Below the pieces are notes generated by a model, which saw only the letters and a program-made list of their open reading frames with translations, made no database searches and was not told the DNA's origin. From assembly GCA_039619475.1 (NCBI GenBank), contig CM077115.1:103538393-103602392 (forward strand): DNA of 64,000 bases, in the 5' to 3' direction. The stretch comes from Icerya purchasi. Lineage: Eukaryota; Arthropoda; Insecta; Hemiptera; Monophlebidae. Below are positions 47,201 through 62,200 of the stretch, one piece after another. Position 1 is the stretch's first letter. Each line of letters starts with the position of its first letter. A program made the position numbers and the translations under genes.

Positions 47201-50200
47201 CAATGTGCTTTATATTGTTAAAATGTATGCATCATTTTGTAGTCCATGTTTACAATTTATTTCGGTGTTCACTTGTTGTTAATTATTATATATACTTATT
47301 ATTAATCTAATCTAAAACTAATAATAAGTACTACAAAAATTTTTACATCTTACATGGGCTACATTTATGTGTAATTTTCAACATTTAAATAAAACAGACT
47401 GATTTCTTATGATATAAAACGTAATATGCTCAACACCGGAATGTAGCCCATGTTTACAATATATAAAATAATAGTATTATTTTATATTTAAAAAAAAAAA
47501 ACAAAAAACGTATAACCTCCTTTTTTTTCGAAGTCAGTAAAAATTAACATATAACAAACGTTACATAAAATTGGGACACTTTTTCTAACGGGGACTGGCC
47601 TAAGAATTACGTTGTAAAAGATATATATATGACTCGATTTTAAACTTCATTCATACATTAACCCAGCACCAGTAAAGATATTAAAAGTGTTAATGTGCGA
47701 TAGCGGGAATCGAACCCGGTTCTAACCGAACGAAACACCACTGCCTACTTAACCAGGCTACGATAGCTAGCTCACTTTCAGTTTAAAAAGGCAAAAAAAA
47801 AAATAAATAAAGTTCTACAAAAGTATCGATGAAATAAAAGCAAAATTAATTCTACGAGGACTTTAATGAAGAATTTCTTCCCGGATGCTTAAGATTTGGA
47901 GTCACGTAAAGACTCGAAATGAACGTACAAAAGAAAATTTAAACCAATGAATTTGAAGAGGTTTTTATTCATTTAGAACGGTGTGCTTTTAAGAGGCTTC
48001 CAGTTGTAACACGGGAAAAAAGATACAGCAAACCATGTAAACTTAGCTGAAGATTTATAGTTTTTTCTTACTTTTTTAATAGTCAAAAATCTAAAAATGA
48101 ACAAGTGAAATTTAAAAAGGAGATGAAAATGCTGAAAGTTAATTTTTCAACTGTTAAGATTATCTACAACCTCGTTCCTTGGTTTACATATGGTTTTTAA
48201 CAGCTTGTTGTTAATAATACACTGACCAACGAAGTTGTTAAACACAATCGTCCGGCAGAACAGATGGAGCATTCTTCGGCAATAACTTGCTGACCGGACG
48301 CGTTAGCACACGAGTGCTTCTCAACCATTCTTCGGAAACTATTCCACTTTATTTTGTAAACGCTAACACTAACATTTTTAGATATATCATAGAAAGAATA
48401 TAAAAATATCTCATGAAAACCCAAATCATTTCATTTATAGAATTTTATATAATTTTTTTTATTAACAAAGTAAAAAAAAAAAAAAGCGCAGTTTGAATTA
48501 GTTTCTAACACTTGTTTTACAACAAAAATCGTTAAATAACGAGCGTACAATATAAAATCTTTGAATATAATGTAAATAACTCGGGGGAGCATCGGTTACT
48601 CCCGTTAGAAGAGATCTAGCTGAATAATAAAGTTTTATTTTTCAATATATTTTACTCTTTTATTTTAATATATAAAATTCTGAATAACAATTTATTCAAA
48701 ACTATCGCTGAAACTGTTTATATTACACTGTGAACTGAAATTAAATTCACAGATTCCGGCGTATTGTTAATCCAATTCTATCCCTTGATTATATTTAAAT
48801 AATCTGTTTCGAAATCTGAATACGAATGCACACATTTAATTTCTATTGCAATGGAAAAATTATCTAAAAAAAAAATGTTGATCTTTATAATCTACGAATT
48901 AACGTGTGATGATGTTAAGCTATTAAAACTATACGATTTTAAAGAGTGAACAATTGTTAACTCTGTAATTTTGGTATGATAGTGGTAACTTGTGCAAAAA
49001 TGAGCCCTACACATTTATGTACATTAGAAACAAAAAAATTGTCCCTAAAATGACCAAATCATACCGCCGCGCTGGCAGTATACCAATTACCGTCATCTGA
49101 TACTACATAAAATAATCAGTTTGATAAAAACCGTGGTCTAGGTAATTGACCTGGCATATTTTAGATGATTCTATCATATTCGAAGAATTATTAGTTCGCG
49201 GTAAAATCGATAAAATATGCCAAAAAATAAAAATAAAAAAACAATAAAAAAAACGAGAAAGTAAAATAAAGTTCCTTATTTAAATTGCGAAAGAAATTTT
49301 TTTTCAGATTAATATCCGTAAATAGTGTTAATGATATTGGACGAAGTGAACAGATATTAAAACATAATTACGAAGAAAGATAATAACAACATTGCATCAT
49401 CGATAATTACCAATCAGGATTAGATTACAAGGGGCATTTAACATCGCAATCAACCGTATGATTAAATTTCAATGAAAAAGGTGATAAAACAGCTGCGTTT
49501 GGTTAAAATTAATAAAATGAAAAAACTCCGATTACAAGAACACTGTAGGCATATTTTTAATTTTTTTCGAAATTGATGCTAATGGTGCAATAATGTGCAG
49601 CAAAGAAAATGAATCGCGAAAAATATTTACATACCAAGAAGTTGAATCATTCGCACAGATTAGGAAACAATTACTCATTTCAAAAGAATGACATTTATCA
49701 ACACTTACTCACGACGTATTACCCTTCTACAAGAAAACCCTAACAATACTGCTAGCAATATAATAACGACTCCGTTGAAATTTCAAAATATCATCGCATT
49801 TTTCCTACAAATATCGACAAAGTACAACACTGAGAAGGCAGACAACACTGCTAATTAAGCGAAACGTATTAATAATCATAGTCAAAATTAATAAATAAAT
49901 CGATTTGTTTAACGTATATTACTTATATTTTGTAGGATTTTTGTTATTGTTAATTAAAAAATGTCACAATTTTGTGTAACGAAAAAATGTCTTCATTTTA
50001 TATAATGAAAGTTAAATGTTAGGATAGGATTTTTGTGATTATGTTATTTTTTTGTATTGACGCCAGTAAGAGTTACGTTGTAAATTTTGATTATCGAACG
50101 TCCTTCCGCTTGCATAATAACAAATCTAACAAATTGAAACGAAGGCAAGTAAAATATCAGAAAAAACAAAAAGATTGCAAATTAAATTTATTAATTTTTC

Positions 50201-53200
50201 GAAGTTGTTTTATTCACATTTTAAATATTTTACCGTTATTAACTTAACAATATACTTACTTTACTATTACAAAAGTTAATAATAAAGATTATATCAGGCT
50301 AATTTATCTCTTTGTAATTTAAACAGTTATATACTTATAAGATTTATTTGTCGACTAATAAATGTGCCAACTTCAAGGGGTTTAGCTCAAGTTCCTCCAA
50401 AATTTTTACTAAGACAGTTCAAGCTTCCCAATAAACTAAAACGTTGAATAAAAAAATTTTTTACGCATTTCATTAAAGTTTTAATTGAAATGCACTAGTA
50501 AATATAAATATTATTCATAATGAAAATAGATTTACCATTATAGAAAACATCTTTTAATCGATAAATTAGAGGGAAATTGTAAAAAAAAATGGAATTTTTT
50601 TGTTACTATTGCTTGACCGCCGCAGCATATTTTATACAAAATAAAAAAGAACTTAGTAATTTATTATTAAGTAAAGTACACTAAAAAATGCATTCACTTT
50701 TCGCTTTAAATGATTTTTTTTATCAAAACTATCGTTTGGCTATTTTTATTTTTTTCTCGGCTTTACAATAAAATTCCCGGCTTATTCCTGGTTGGGTGGC
50801 ACTATGTATATACACTCAGTCCTCTGGACCCCGCTAGGAGGCAAACTCCCCAAATACCAATCCTTTTTCTTCTAAAATTTCTTTAGAAAAATCGATTTCA
50901 TTTTACTACGTCATTCTTCCCCATCTTTTATTACAAAAAAAACCAAAAAAAACCGAGCAATTGTACAACATAGTATTTAACCTTTGTTGTCTTATATAAA
51001 GAAATGAGACATAATCATAGAACAAAAAATGATATGTATTCGGTTGTTTGGACCTCATCAATGCGAAACCCTCTAGACCCGCAGGTAGTTATTTTATAAC
51101 ACTTTTTCGGTTTCAACTGAATAATCATTCTTAACAAAAAAAAAATATTTGACTATTTTCGATTTTTTTTTCTTATATGATTAATATAAAAACATAATAA
51201 GATTAAATGTAATGCAAAAACGTCACAAATTTTTTTATTACCCCCAACGAAAGAATAACATAATCATTAGCACATACTCACACGTATGCGCACGCTCATA
51301 AATATATATATATATATATATATATGTACACTTTTTTATGCCTGTCCAAGTTGAATTGCTTAAAATCATTTTTTCGGTGAAAGCATAAACGTCTTGCTTA
51401 AATAATTTATGTATGCATTGATGAGTCAATTAATCAAAACCATTTTTTTATATATGGAGATGTAAGCCATAAACTGGAAACTCTAACAGAAAATTTTATA
51501 CTGAGTAAAAAAGGCTCTTAAAAAGATGGAACTAAAAACGCTTTACTAAAGAGCCAGAACCAATAAACGTGATGCGATACATTTTTGAGAATAATGTTGA
51601 AGTAGCTAATGAAATTAGGAAAATTGTAAACGAACGTTGTTGAATATTAAATATCGCGTCAATCGAGTATCAAACCAACTGTTACGATTATAATGAAATT
51701 AACAATAAAAAAAAAAATCGGTAACCAAAATATTTTTAAAAAAAAACGAGTACCATTAATCAATGCACTTACTTGTAAAAAAGTTTAATTAACAGTTTAT
51801 ATTTGCAATAAGTGTAATTAACAACTTCACTGGTAAGAGAAAATACAATATAAATAAAAACTTCATTCTTTGTCAACGTTGCTTCATCAGTTCATAAAAT
51901 TCTTTTTAATTCCGTTCATCTGCTGCAGGCACCGCTGAAAGAAAAGTATGTCTGCATTCAAATTTCGTTCTAGCCGGTTTGGACTCTTTTTATTTTTTAA
52001 ACATGCTGACTACTGCATCAGTTTACCGCCGATAGGTAGTACGATAAAAGTGATCGATGGTAAATCGTGAATATTTGTCAGTCTCTCTTATACATCGATA
52101 CATTAATTAAAATACTTATCGGCTCAAAAAAAAAATCTGTTTACGAAAAGATGCGAGTATTCATAGCAGTGCTTTTTCTATTACAATATATGTGTGCACG
52201 GGGAAAATGTCATAGTACTCTAGGTTTATTAAAATATTACGTATCGCATTACGTAAATTAAATTAAACGTTTTACAGTATTAAATATCGTGTCTGTTCAG
52301 CGGTGAATCAATCGAAATTACATGTAATGATGTAAAACGTATAGCACCGCAATCTTCTACTTATACGTCGATATTGTAATAGAAATAGCGTTCAGGTAAT
52401 AATATGCTTTTCCTTTCTCAGATAAACGTAAGATTTAGCTTGTCACTGTTACATCCTTCATCCGAAGTTGCTTTAGTTTCATTATTTATAATGATGTTGA
52501 TATATTAGGAAAGAGAAATACTTTACCAACGATGTGTTATTAATTGTATTTTTTCATGAATAAATGCTTCGGTTAGCATTCTATTTTTGATAGATTTCAA
52601 TATCTAATACACAACAACGTTCATTTCAAATATTCGTAAAATGATTAGCAGTTTTTGTATTATTTCGAAAAAGGTGTAATAAAATTTTACTGTTTTGCGT
52701 CTTCTGTTCCATATTGAAGCATTTTTGATCTTGTGTATACAAGAATATTTTTACTTGGCATAAAACTTCTTATTAAACTTCTAGTTTGGGTTTCGCATCC
52801 TTAAAATCGCTTTATATACATCTAGAATGTATCCTCCGCGAACGTTAAGGATTTTTCTGTATATAAACCACAACAACAAATATATATTATTGAAATTCTA
52901 ACTGATTGAACATTTCTGTGATTCTGATCTTGACAGATACCTAGGATCTTACTAGAGTGATAAGGGTTGATTATACCGCAACAACAAATTAATGATTAAT
53001 AATAGTACTTGTAGTTAGACACTTTCTGTCCGTTCCATGTTATTTGGTATCTTTAATCTTTTTCATCTCGAACAGCAAATACTTACGACATTCTGAATAA
53101 AATCTGTTATTGATAAATGTATTCTTAATTTAAAAGATCGCGTTGAAATTATTGCAGAAAAAGAAAAAATATTATCACCGATAGAAATATTGCTAAATCG

Positions 53201-56200
53201 AATAAATACAGAAAAATGCAAATAATTAATACTCAAAAAATTAAAGACAATATTTTTACAAAATAAATAAATAAAAAAAAAAAATAGCGATCGTAAACAA
53301 AAAATAATAGAATTTGTTAAATAATTTAAGAAATTCATCGAAAACGACCTGTTAGTAAAAAATCCGCACAATTTACTCAAACAAATATTTTTGTTTTAAG
53401 CAAACGAAAAAATAAACAAAAATAATGCACACAAAAAGTACGAAATCGTTATTTTTATTCATTTAGTAATTTAAATTTAATTATTTTGTTGCGTATAACA
53501 TTCGGTATTATTTTTATTACTTTTCGTGAGATTTCCCAATAATTGTGTCGCACTCTGTTCACAGTCCACCCTAAAAAGATCAGTTTTCTTTTGAACGATT
53601 CGTGATCCCTTTTTAATCTGATAAACTTGTAATTTCTTAATAATATTTCAAACACAATACATATATATATATATATATATACTTAAATTGCTGTTGTTTT
53701 ATAATTACCTTTCGCTCTTCAGCCAGCTGCGCTAGTTCTTTGATCGCAGATGGAAATGGCACGAAAATACCCCACCTAATGGAACTTAAACTAAGTACAG
53801 GAGCATTATAAATATTCACGATGAAAAAATCTGCAATAGTTTTAATATTGCCTAAAATCAATCCGTATTTATCCGTATTTGGCAGAACAGGAGGTTGCAA
53901 GGTAATGAAAGTGGCTAATGAAAACTGTTTCAAATGTTTAGTATACAATTTAAAATCAGTTTCCGGTATGCCAGCTGCATCTAGTATAATATCGTATCTG
54001 AAAACATACACAAAAGCGTAATAAAATTAGTAAAAAATGTATGCTTCATACACTCGTATAAAAAGTTTTCATTATCTTCTTTATCTCTATTTACATTTTA
54101 CCATACGTGCTTTATTATTCAGTTTCTAAGTGGTAATCGGATTTTTCCTAGACGAAGTATTTTTTATTTGTTTTTTACCGTATTTGTTAATCAGTAATTT
54201 ATACAAAAAAATCATGGTAATAACCTTCAGAAATCAACAAAAAAGGTTAACATTTAAAATAACTGCTTCCGGCTATGTAATAAATTTCAAATATAAAAGT
54301 AAATACAATAATTAGAAAACGGACATGAGATGAAAGTAATGTTAATTGCAACTGTCAAAGCCTCGATTTTGACCTTGTGCCACTTTTCTTCTTCATTGTA
54401 AGTTACCATGTATTTGAACAATTTACTTAAACACGATTGTAAATAGTTGTTTATATTGCGAAGTTTTGCTAAATTCGAATAAAAGCGTTAGTTTTTAAAT
54501 TTAATAATAAACGCAAAATAATTAAAAATTCACCGATGAAAAATTTACACCATTGTAATAATTAATAATATTTCAATTTTTCAATCAATGAGGTTTTTTA
54601 TAAAAAAGTAATTTACAAAATAATACCGTGTTTGTAAATAAGATACTTAATTTTTTTTATATTCATGTATAAATATATATGTATTTGTATGAAGTGTCGG
54701 ATCTAGGGAGCGATAGGGGACATCCCCCCCCCAAAAAAAAACCAAAACCTCGATGAAAAAAATTGTTACAACAGAGAAACTTAATTTATACTATAAAATT
54801 TTTATATAAGTGATACCTATGGATTTAATTATAACCAATATTTAATACTGTTTTCTAGTAAACTATTAATGTTACGTTTTTATTTTGTTTTAAACGCAAC
54901 TGTCTTCGATCTTTTGTCCTTTTTATTTATTTTTAATTTTTATTTTGATTCGGATCGGATTACTAACAAAAATAAAAAAAAGCAAAGTCTAATAAAAATA
55001 CTATCGTTCTATTCTTTCTAGTAATTTATTATTCAAATTTTAAACTACCATTTTAACTACAATTTTATAAATTCGTTTTATTTTTCACCTAAAAATAAAA
55101 CAAAACTTGAATTAAATTGTAATAATTGTGAATTTTTAAAACATTTTTAAATTTCTAAAGAGGCCGCTATTTGATTTTCTTTATGAAACAAAGTATTTCT
55201 CAAATCTACTGTCTATCGTATAAGATATTACGTAATTATATAATTTTCCCGTCCAAAATGTCTTTCTGAATCCGCCCCTGATGTATGTATATTATAAAAA
55301 ATTATTTTTGTTACGTCTAATTTAATAATTTTAAATTCATTAATCGTATTTTAAATGATGCAGAAGTCACACTTATGGTAGCACAAATCCACATACGTAC
55401 GTAAGTATCGTACACCCCGCCGTATAAAACACCTACTGTAGATGTGTCCTATCCTTAAATAGCGAATTTGTCTTAGTAAGTAGCAATAAAAAAACTTCAT
55501 ATTTTTTTCAAAAAATCCACAAAAGAAAGAGGATTAATTGTGCTACGAAATAAAACTATATTTAAATTTTTTTTCAATTAAATAAAGTGATGAAAATAAT
55601 AATTAAGGTTCGCTATCTATACATTCATAAATCTGTTCAGTGTATGATTATGAAAGCGTTCACAAGTCACAACATTTTTTTGTTGTTGTTGTAAAACCGG
55701 TTGTTCTATCGCGTAATAAAAGCTTAATGAAATTCATAGTTTCAGTATTATAATTATCATTTAAAACTAATCTAAAAAACTAATCAAGTTGAAGGTAAAA
55801 AATGAAAATTACGTTATCTACAATAAACCCGTCATGCATTTTTCGATTAAAACAACATTCGTATTATCCAGTTTCGAAGTATTTTTTTATACCTTTCTAC
55901 TCAGCCATCCTTAGCCAACAAAAAAATATTTATTATTCATCAATTATAAATGCACTTTCAATCTCAGTTACAGTTTTTGTCCCTAAAACAATTTTATCAA
56001 AGTCAGGTGTCTGATTTTAAGGTCGTGAAATAAATAATTACTGAAATCAGTCACAAAATTTAAAAAAAAAAAAAAAAACTAAAGAAATCTATGTTTTATT
56101 ACTCTATGAGCAATTACTTCGATCAGAAATTATATATATATATATACCTCGATCTTATAGAAAAGTTAGATCATTCTTAGCAAAATAATAACGCTTCTTT

Positions 56201-59200
56201 TTCATGAAAATCGAAAAAAAATTCAGAATCGATAATTTAATTTACGGTTTGCGCAGCAACTTCTTTACGCTCTTTTGTAACGCAAAAACGTTAATTTCTA
56301 AATAATGCAAAAATATTATAGAATTTCTTATTACCGCCATCGTAAGAATGACAATTATTATTATTTATATACAGATATATTCGAAAGGCAATTTCTTGAA
56401 CATTAAAATGTAAAAGTATACACCAAACAAGTGGCCATACTAACTTAATAATGACTAAAATGATAAGTTAACAGAACAGCGTGTGAAAATTTTAGTGTAA
56501 TTGACAATAATTTTAACTGTTTACCTTGAACTTGATCAGTTTCTAGGTAAACCCAAATAATTAAATTACTTAAATGGAACATCATTAAATTGAATAAACT
56601 AGTTTTTTTTCCAATAAATACAAAAATATATTACCAAGTTTATTATAGTTTCCCCATATGCGAGAGCATACGTGTACCGCTACATGTAGAGTAAGCTATA
56701 CTTATTATTTTCATAATTTTTACATTTAATTTTAAAGTTTAAAAATGGTTTCACACTGTAATACAGTTACATATCAGGCAAACAGAATAGTTCCACTCCG
56801 CTAAAATCATAAATTCGTCAAACTTTTAAAAATTATACTTAATTTATATATGTATAAAGTAAACGATTACATATGGTTTTCAATCCCTATTTCCAGTATA
56901 TAGGCTAGAAATAAATTCATAAAGCAATCAGTACGATTTAATCAATTTTTCAGTATAATTTATTCTAAACCTGTAATATACCATGTTTTAAAAGTAAATA
57001 AAAAAACTAGTAATAACTAATAAAAGTACGTTCATGTCCTTGAAAACATGTCGAAACCACTTCATATATTTATTATAACATACCGCATCGCGAATACATT
57101 CACTTTTGCTCGATTACGTTGATACCTTTCACAGTGAATATATACTGAGGAGGTTTTTTTATTTAATGTAATTAAAATCATAAATACATAATATTATTAT
57201 GCAAGGTGGTAATAAAAACGAATTTGATAAGATATTTCGATCAATAAATATAATGTGCATCATCGGTAAACATAATTATACTTCACTAATCCACGTATAC
57301 ACGCACACGTTTTATTTATAGTCTTATTTTTTCAAATTTTTCTCTATATTTTTTCATCTCGAGTACTTATACCTTTAAATAAAAACAAGAACCCGGAAAA
57401 AAAAAATATTTTAAATAAACAATTTATTTATACGATATGACCAAGTTTCTGAACTTGGTTGTATGCATAGTGTCCGACCGAAACAAAATTTTCAGTTGAA
57501 ACCAAAACCGAAACCGAAACTTTTTTTTATAATTGCGTTAAATACGGTTTAAATTTTAAGGCTTTTTTGAAATAAAATTCAAATACACTTATTATATAAT
57601 AAAAAAATAAAAATTTACCCAATTAATAATCATAATTAAACAGCCTAATATTACAATTCAAAAACAGCGGTCATTTCTATTTATTGCTTGTTATTGTTAT
57701 AAAAGCAGATCCAGTTTTTACGAGAAATAGCATAAAAATCAAAAAGCGAATATTCTAACATCGTTTATGTCTATAATATCCCTGAGGAGAAACTATTTTG
57801 TTTAAGTATACATGTCTGTCCTAATTAAGGTGATCATTGTGTCTAATGAATGTCAAATATGAAATGGTGTTTCATCTTTAAAAAGCACACAATGGAGTAA
57901 ATAATTACGATCAGAGTTTCGGTTAAAGCCGAAGGTTCGACTAATAATTTGAATCGAAACTGAAACTTGAAACAAAACTCACATTTTCGGCCGAAACTAA
58001 CCGAAATCAAAACTTGGGTCGGACACTATCGTCATGCATGCTGATATTTTTCATTTTAAGATAAAAAAGTTTTTTTTTTACGTTACTTACTTTTTTTGGG
58101 CTTATAATTTATTACGCATCAAGAAATATAAATAAAATTATAATAATGTTAAGAAAATCTAAATTGCCGTTAAATATTATTTACTTTACTCATAAAACAT
58201 TAACATTACTATTTACGCCTGTTTTAATTCTGCTTCTTCAAATTTTATATTAATTAATTTCTAGTAAATCATTAATACGTAACATTATTTTTATGTTTAA
58301 CTGAATACAAATACGTACGGTCCGTTCTTATCAAGGTTTTCTTTGAAATTCGGGTCAGTGTAATCCAAAAAAAAATCGGGATTCAACTTACTAACAACGG
58401 GTATAGCACTTTTACTGCATGTCGCTCCAACCTGTGAAAGTTAAATTTAACAAAAATTAGATTAAACTTATTTTCATAATTTTCTATTTCGTAAATTACT
58501 GCGCGAAAATCTTTTTAATTTTGCAAGTAAAATGTTATTATAAAATAGTTTCACATCAATGCGAATTTGGAAATCGCATTTAAAAGTAGAAGAGCTATGT
58601 GTGTTTATGTATCTTTTCATAAATTTAAAAGATCGTTTATAATATATGAAGGACATTCTAAAATCATACACTTCCACTAATACACAAATAGATACGCATT
58701 TTATTAAAAATAATTACTTAATTCTAATCCGGCATTGTGTATTCAATTATAAAAGTATGAGTGCATCGCTGTCATCACATAGCTGTGCATAAAATATTAG
58801 GCTAATGTAATAATCGTTTTCCCACAAAAGTACATTATGACTTATCTTTCTGAACTATAATAAATGTAATAATGATTATACACAATAGTACTCACACTGC
58901 TAATATATACAAACACACCAACATAAAACGCTTATAGTATAATTGAACACCCGGAAATCACGCAATCAATCTCAAAATTATGTTGATTCTTACAGGCACA
59001 CAATACATACAATAACATACGCATAAACGATATGCCATCGCAAACTGTATTGACAAAAACGACATATTTCACAGGGAACCTAAATATTATTTCATCAGCG
59101 GGTTTTTAACTGCCGTTCACTGTGAAAGGCAATAGTACTCAATCCATCGATCGTGATCGCACTATTAATCGTTAAAACATTTCCGATTCATCGTTATGTT

Positions 59201-62200
59201 TTTAGAAATTACAAATTTGTAATCACGATGTTTTTATTCAGATTGTGTCCTACGACATATATGAATTTGATTTTTAACGTAAAACAGTATAAATATCAAC
59301 TGTTGTAAACGAATTTTTCTATAGTGTATCATAATTAATATATATTATTAATTTTATCGCTTTCACATTTTTAATATACATTTTCGTAATGCCATTATGT
59401 TAAAATCTAACTCTTTTATTTGTTCGGAGGGGATATTCAATTTTTTTGCAAGTGCATTAATTTTCATTAAATATTCCCGTAGAAATATACTATGAGGAGT
59501 CCTTTAGACGAAGTTCTTTCCCGATCTCAGAAAAAAGTTGAACACACGTTTTGATGTAAGGTATCGCGGCTCATATTTGAAAACACGTTGATAATTAAAT
59601 CAAATTCTGTATTGCTTTTGTGGTCTTCCTATTTGTTAACTTAGTATCGCCGCTAGGCTACATTTCGACTAATCACCAATATATACAACATACGATCTAT
59701 GCTTCGAAAACCAATACAAGTTTTTTAGAAAATATTTAATTTTTGGACTGTCATTAAGATACAAAATTGACAGGTGAACCTCGTGTATAAATGCGCATTG
59801 TAGTATCGTTTAATATAATCAGGCTGCGGAACTATTTAATGTGTACTACTAAAACGTAAATTATTTATGAAATGTAAAAATTACTTTCATCGTCTTAGTC
59901 TCATTAAGTGTTTAAATTTCCAACACGCCGTTAACAAAACTCTAATTTAATCAAACAACGTATAAAAATACAGATTACATCACACGTATATTAAACTCCA
60001 TAAATTTAATAAATTGCACGCCGACATATTTTGAAAATCTAGCAGCTCCGTATTTGTAGCGATAACGGACAATTTTAAAAATAAATGAAAATATAATTTA
60101 TCAATTACTGTTTAAACCACTTGTGGTAAGTTTTATGCATTATAAAAATCTCTTTGACCTCTTTTTTTTTTTTTTTTTTTTTATTAACCTCAACCATATC
60201 CAATATTTACATTTATTCACTTCGAGAGGAAAAATTAATAACCGGCGTCTAGGACATTTCGTATTTTTGTTTAATTTTCAGAAATAACATTTTCAATCCG
60301 AATTATTTTAAAGACCCTATAAATATTTAAATTCCCGGGATAAATGAGTTAAAATACTGAATACTCATTTATTATACAAATTCTCTTCTTTTTGTTTAAA
60401 GAATTAAATAATCATTAGATCGGTTCGCTGTCAACAATACTGATATTAGTTATACATTTAAAAGGCTAAAATTCAATCCAAAATAACTAATTCACCGTTA
60501 GGTAAGATTTTACGAACTATTGAAATGGGATTTGTAAAAATTCATTCTTCGGCCTTTCTAGACAGGTAGTTACGCGTATTATACATGCATTAAATTTAAC
60601 CTCTCTCTGAATTTTTTCCTGACTTTTGGAAGCGAACGTTGTTCCCCTTTTTTCTCATTTATAGAGGCGCAAACCTCTACAACACAAAATTCAACAAACC
60701 ACTGTTTGTATATTACTAATTTTAATTTTAATTTTAAAATAAAATACAGGAAATTTACACGGATATATTTGTTTTATGTCAAAAAGTAAAAATAAATTTT
60801 ATACTCGAAATGGTTTATTGACTTAAAAAAACAACAAAATAAAAACAATTAAAAACTGTTTTATTCATTCATAAAATTCTTTAAAACTGGTTTTTGATTT
60901 AACGTAAAATTGGGCAATATTAGCTAATGTTTTATTACGTTTGTGAGTATAATGAAAATGAATTCTGATTCATATAAATTTATAAGTGAACTATTAAACG
61001 AAACAATGAATTAATACGATCTCAACATGCACCGCACATAAATTTATTCAGCAACAGTTATGAACTGGATAATTATTTAATAGCAGTGAGGCTGTATATA
61101 AAAACAACTAAACATAGATACTCCAAACTTGATTATAATTGATCAAAATCAGACAAATTAATCTACTGGCTTAAAATTGCACATACAACCAAAAGTCATT
61201 TACAAATTTTCTAAAAAAAATCTAGCACAGTGTACTCGAACGATAATTGAATTAGACTCGTTTATAATGAATTCCTATGTATAATTAAGTAAAATGTCAA
61301 ATTGACCACTTTCACTTTATTTAATGTAAAATAAACTTACGGTTGCTCCCCAGCTTTTAAGTAACTGAACAGCTATCGTTCCCACTCCGCCGCAAGCACC
61401 TACAACTAATACCTTCTTATTTTTGGTATTTCGCACGTACAATAAACCCGAAACTTTTAACGCTGACCAAGCAGTTAATCCGGCATACAGAAGTGAAGCG
61501 GCTTCTTCATCCGATAAATGTTCCGGTTTCTTACTAATCTACAATCAGAAAAAGTTAAACAAACTTTTATTTTAAAAGGACCTTACAAATTATAATCGAA
61601 TTGATAAATCCAATATAAAACGAAGTAAGTTATATGAAAATAGCTTCAGGACCGCTTTTTGGATTTTCAGAAAACATGAAATGGGCTCCACTAAATAAAG
61701 TAATAAAAAATGACATCTTATAAAATATTTTAATATAAAAAGGGAATAATCGCATTTTTTATCTAAGTGATAATACTTAATTAATAACATAGGAAAAATA
61801 CTAAGTATTTATTAATGTAGAGTCCTGGGTCTACATCCACTTATTTGACGACGGAGATGGTTTTACTTACACTAGTAATAAATAAAAGTGAAACTTGTTT
61901 GTTTGCTTTCACTTACTCATGTTTCGGAAACTCAACGAAATGCATCTTTCAATATACATAAATTAATTTTAACGTGCTCTGTGTACACATAAGCTTTTGT
62001 TATGAGATTTGTTAGTGTTAAAATATATATTAACGAAAATACCAAATCGTTTCAACAACATAGTACATAGGAAAAACATAAAAAGAATTCAATTTAAATC
62101 GAAATTCCCCATTCGCTTAAGAAATATACGTTGTTAATGTGAACAAACAGTTTAAAAGCATCGCTAGCTACAAATCAAGTTATGAAGAACATATAGATAA

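Larger units (their letters stand above)
44224..53708 (-). other. Intron 5 of the RTN4IP1-like gene (9.5 kb)
   Basis: Its GT-AG ends are listed under exons 5 and 6. It contains a deleted DUF4817-type mariner element, a mariner N-terminal fragment, two copies of the TTACAACGTAATT element, a tRNA-like SINE, and (TA)n tracts. Outside these, 44224-45280, 47780-49920 and 50090-53660 show only short unrecognised frames and no second gene. Confidence 0.8.
53998..58318 (-). other. Intron 4 of the RTN4IP1-like gene (4.3 kb)
   Basis: Holds the second copy of the inverted pair (54693-55280) and a 563-bp inverted-repeat element (57467-58029). The remaining parts are AT-rich with no recognised content. 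A short (TA)n is at 56132-56146. Confidence 0.8.

Noticed and set aside
47701..47772. Functional tRNA gene
   Set aside because: The B box is perfect but the acceptor stem does not pair and a SINE-like body follows.
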